From positions 930,001-994,000 of the forward strand of contig CP046866.1 in assembly GCA_009789175.1 (NCBI GenBank): 64,000 nt of DNA, written 5' to 3'. Both the position numbers and the translations under genes were made by a program. The number at the start of each line of letters is the position of its first letter. The first letter of the stretch is position 1. The DNA is from Salinibaculum litoreum. GTDB lineage: Archaea > Halobacteriota > Halobacteria > Halobacteriales > Haloarculaceae. Below the pieces are notes generated by a model. The model was not told the origin of the DNA and made no database searches. It saw nothing but the letters and a program-made list of their open reading frames with translations. This document shows, one piece after another, positions 63,524-64,000 of this stretch.

Positions 63524-63963
63524 TACGATTTGCCACCCCGATTGGTTGGATAGTACCGGTCATCGTCGAAGAGAAGTTCTTCGCCTTCTAGATCGTCCAG
63601 ATGAGCGGTTACTCGCTCAGGAACAGTCCGCATTACATGTCTGATTATCTCATCATACGGAGCACCAGGATTTGCCTTAACAAATTCCTTAATGGTCTGT
63701 CTTTCCCCATTATAGACGGCATCTTCTAGATCCTGGATGCGCTCTCGGGAACGATCGAGCTCTTGTTTCAGTTCGTCTCGTTGCTGTCGAAGCTCACGGT
63801 TCGTTTCATCCGGATTGGTTGAGGCGTCAAACTTCTTCAAGCCTGCTTCAACCATCGCCTCGATAAATTCTGATGTAGACATCCCGAACTCGTTAGCTTT
63901 GGCTGACCACCGATCGTACTGCTGATGTGTCGGATATGTTGCAGCGTGTTTGCTCTCAGCCAT
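63523..63963 (-). CDS. small protein with N-terminal MetJ/RHH-like helix and coiled coil
   Basis: 146 residues. HQQYDRWSAKANEFGMSTSEFIEAMVEAGLKKFD resembles RHH/relaxase-accessory proteins. A heptad-rich coiled coil follows (TNRELRQQRDELKQELDRSRERIQDLEDAVY), then a winged-helix-like end (GAPYDEIIRHVMRTVPERVTAHLDDLEGEELLFDDDRYY). First gene of the three; its stop shares one base with the next start codon. Possibly sequence-specific DNA binding in recombination or its control. The promoter would lie beyond 63963, at the edge of the window. Confidence 0.7.
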   Translation of the reverse strand: MAESKHAATYPTHQQYDRWSAKANEFGMSTSEFIEAMVEAGLKKFDASTNPDETNRELRQQRDELKQELDRSRERIQDLEDAVYNGERQTIKEFVKANPGAPYDEIIRHVMRTVPERVTAHLDDLEGEELLFDDDRYYPTNRGGKS

Positions 63964-64000
63964 AATTCCTTGGAGGGTTTGATTCGTTGTGAGAAGCTAT

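Larger units (their letters stand above)
61640..64000 (-). mobile_element. end of an integrated element with a three-gene integrase operon (partial)
   Basis: From about 61640 the base composition falls clearly (AT-rich, relaxed codon use) and the chromosomal gene mutY is broken. A tyrosine recombinase is the outermost gene, facing the junction, with two small genes ahead of it in one overlapping operon. The element runs past position 64000, so its far end, attachment repeat and cargo cannot be seen. The layout resembles SNJ2-type haloarchaeal proviruses, which carry an integrase with two small co-operonic proteins. Confidence 0.72.

Noticed and set aside
1-64000. CRISPR arrays or cas operons
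   Set aside because: No regularly spaced repeats were seen. The Cas4-like nuclease is part of the Dna2-like fusion, and no cas1, cas2 or cas3 is present.

Overview
The window is chromosomal DNA of a halophilic archaeon (class Halobacteria). It is GC-rich, the proteins are strongly acidic, most genes have little or no 5' leader and sit about 25-35 bases behind TATA-like boxes, and gene content is typical: archaeal ribosomal proteins, RNA polymerase subunits D, N and K, archaeal menaquinone genes, PAS/GAF histidine kinases, Pelota, Elp3, RNase J and a Dna2-like nuclease-helicase. A family such as Haloarculaceae is plausible, but sequence reading alone cannot fix the genus.

Left part (1-15 kb): an IS1341-type element (a lone TnpB with an altered RuvC site) ends exactly at the stop codon of a convergent mrp gene. 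Then comes the conserved archaeal information-processing cluster: tRNA-Ser, S13, S4, S11, RpoD, tRNA-Leu, L18e, L13, S9, RpoN, RpoK, enolase and S2. The isoprenoid block follows: mevalonate kinase, isopentenyl phosphate kinase, RNase J and a prenyl diphosphate synthase.

Middle (15-37 kb): ArsA/Get3-type ATPase, enoyl-CoA hydratase, an Lrp-like regulator, small RHH and UPF0058 proteins, menF-menD, a membrane J-domain protein, zinc-ribbon proteins, a hairpin-rich segment upstream of DNA polymerase IV, histidine kinases, AlkA, Pelota, a metallo-beta-lactamase protein, a TauE/SafE permease, leucyl-tRNA synthetase, an aminotransferase and a tiny PHD/RING-like zinc protein.

Right part (37-61.6 kb): an Lhr-type helicase interrupted in its Walker A motif by a 563-residue intein, a small HTH-like protein next to an SLC13/DASS transporter, a LarA-family protein, a Tat lipoprotein serine protease, a PAP2 phosphatase, a Dna2-like nuclease-helicase, a third histidine kinase, Elp3, the proline operon proC-proB-proA, a RecJ/DHH-like protein with degraded catalytic motifs, and several small or membrane proteins.

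Right edge (61.6-64 kb): the chromosome is interrupted. Only the C-terminal part of a MutY-like glycosylase remains. It is followed by a visibly AT-richer segment with three overlapping genes on the minus strand: a small N-terminal-domain/coiled-coil protein, a core-binding-like protein and a tyrosine recombinase. This looks like the end of an integrated element that continues past the window, with the three-gene layout reminiscent of SNJ2-type haloarchaeal integrase operons. The strongest leads are this module and the mutY truncation, the TnpB with a missing acidic residue, two or three unannotated hairpin-rich intergenic segments, the Lhr intein, and the degenerate DHH protein.
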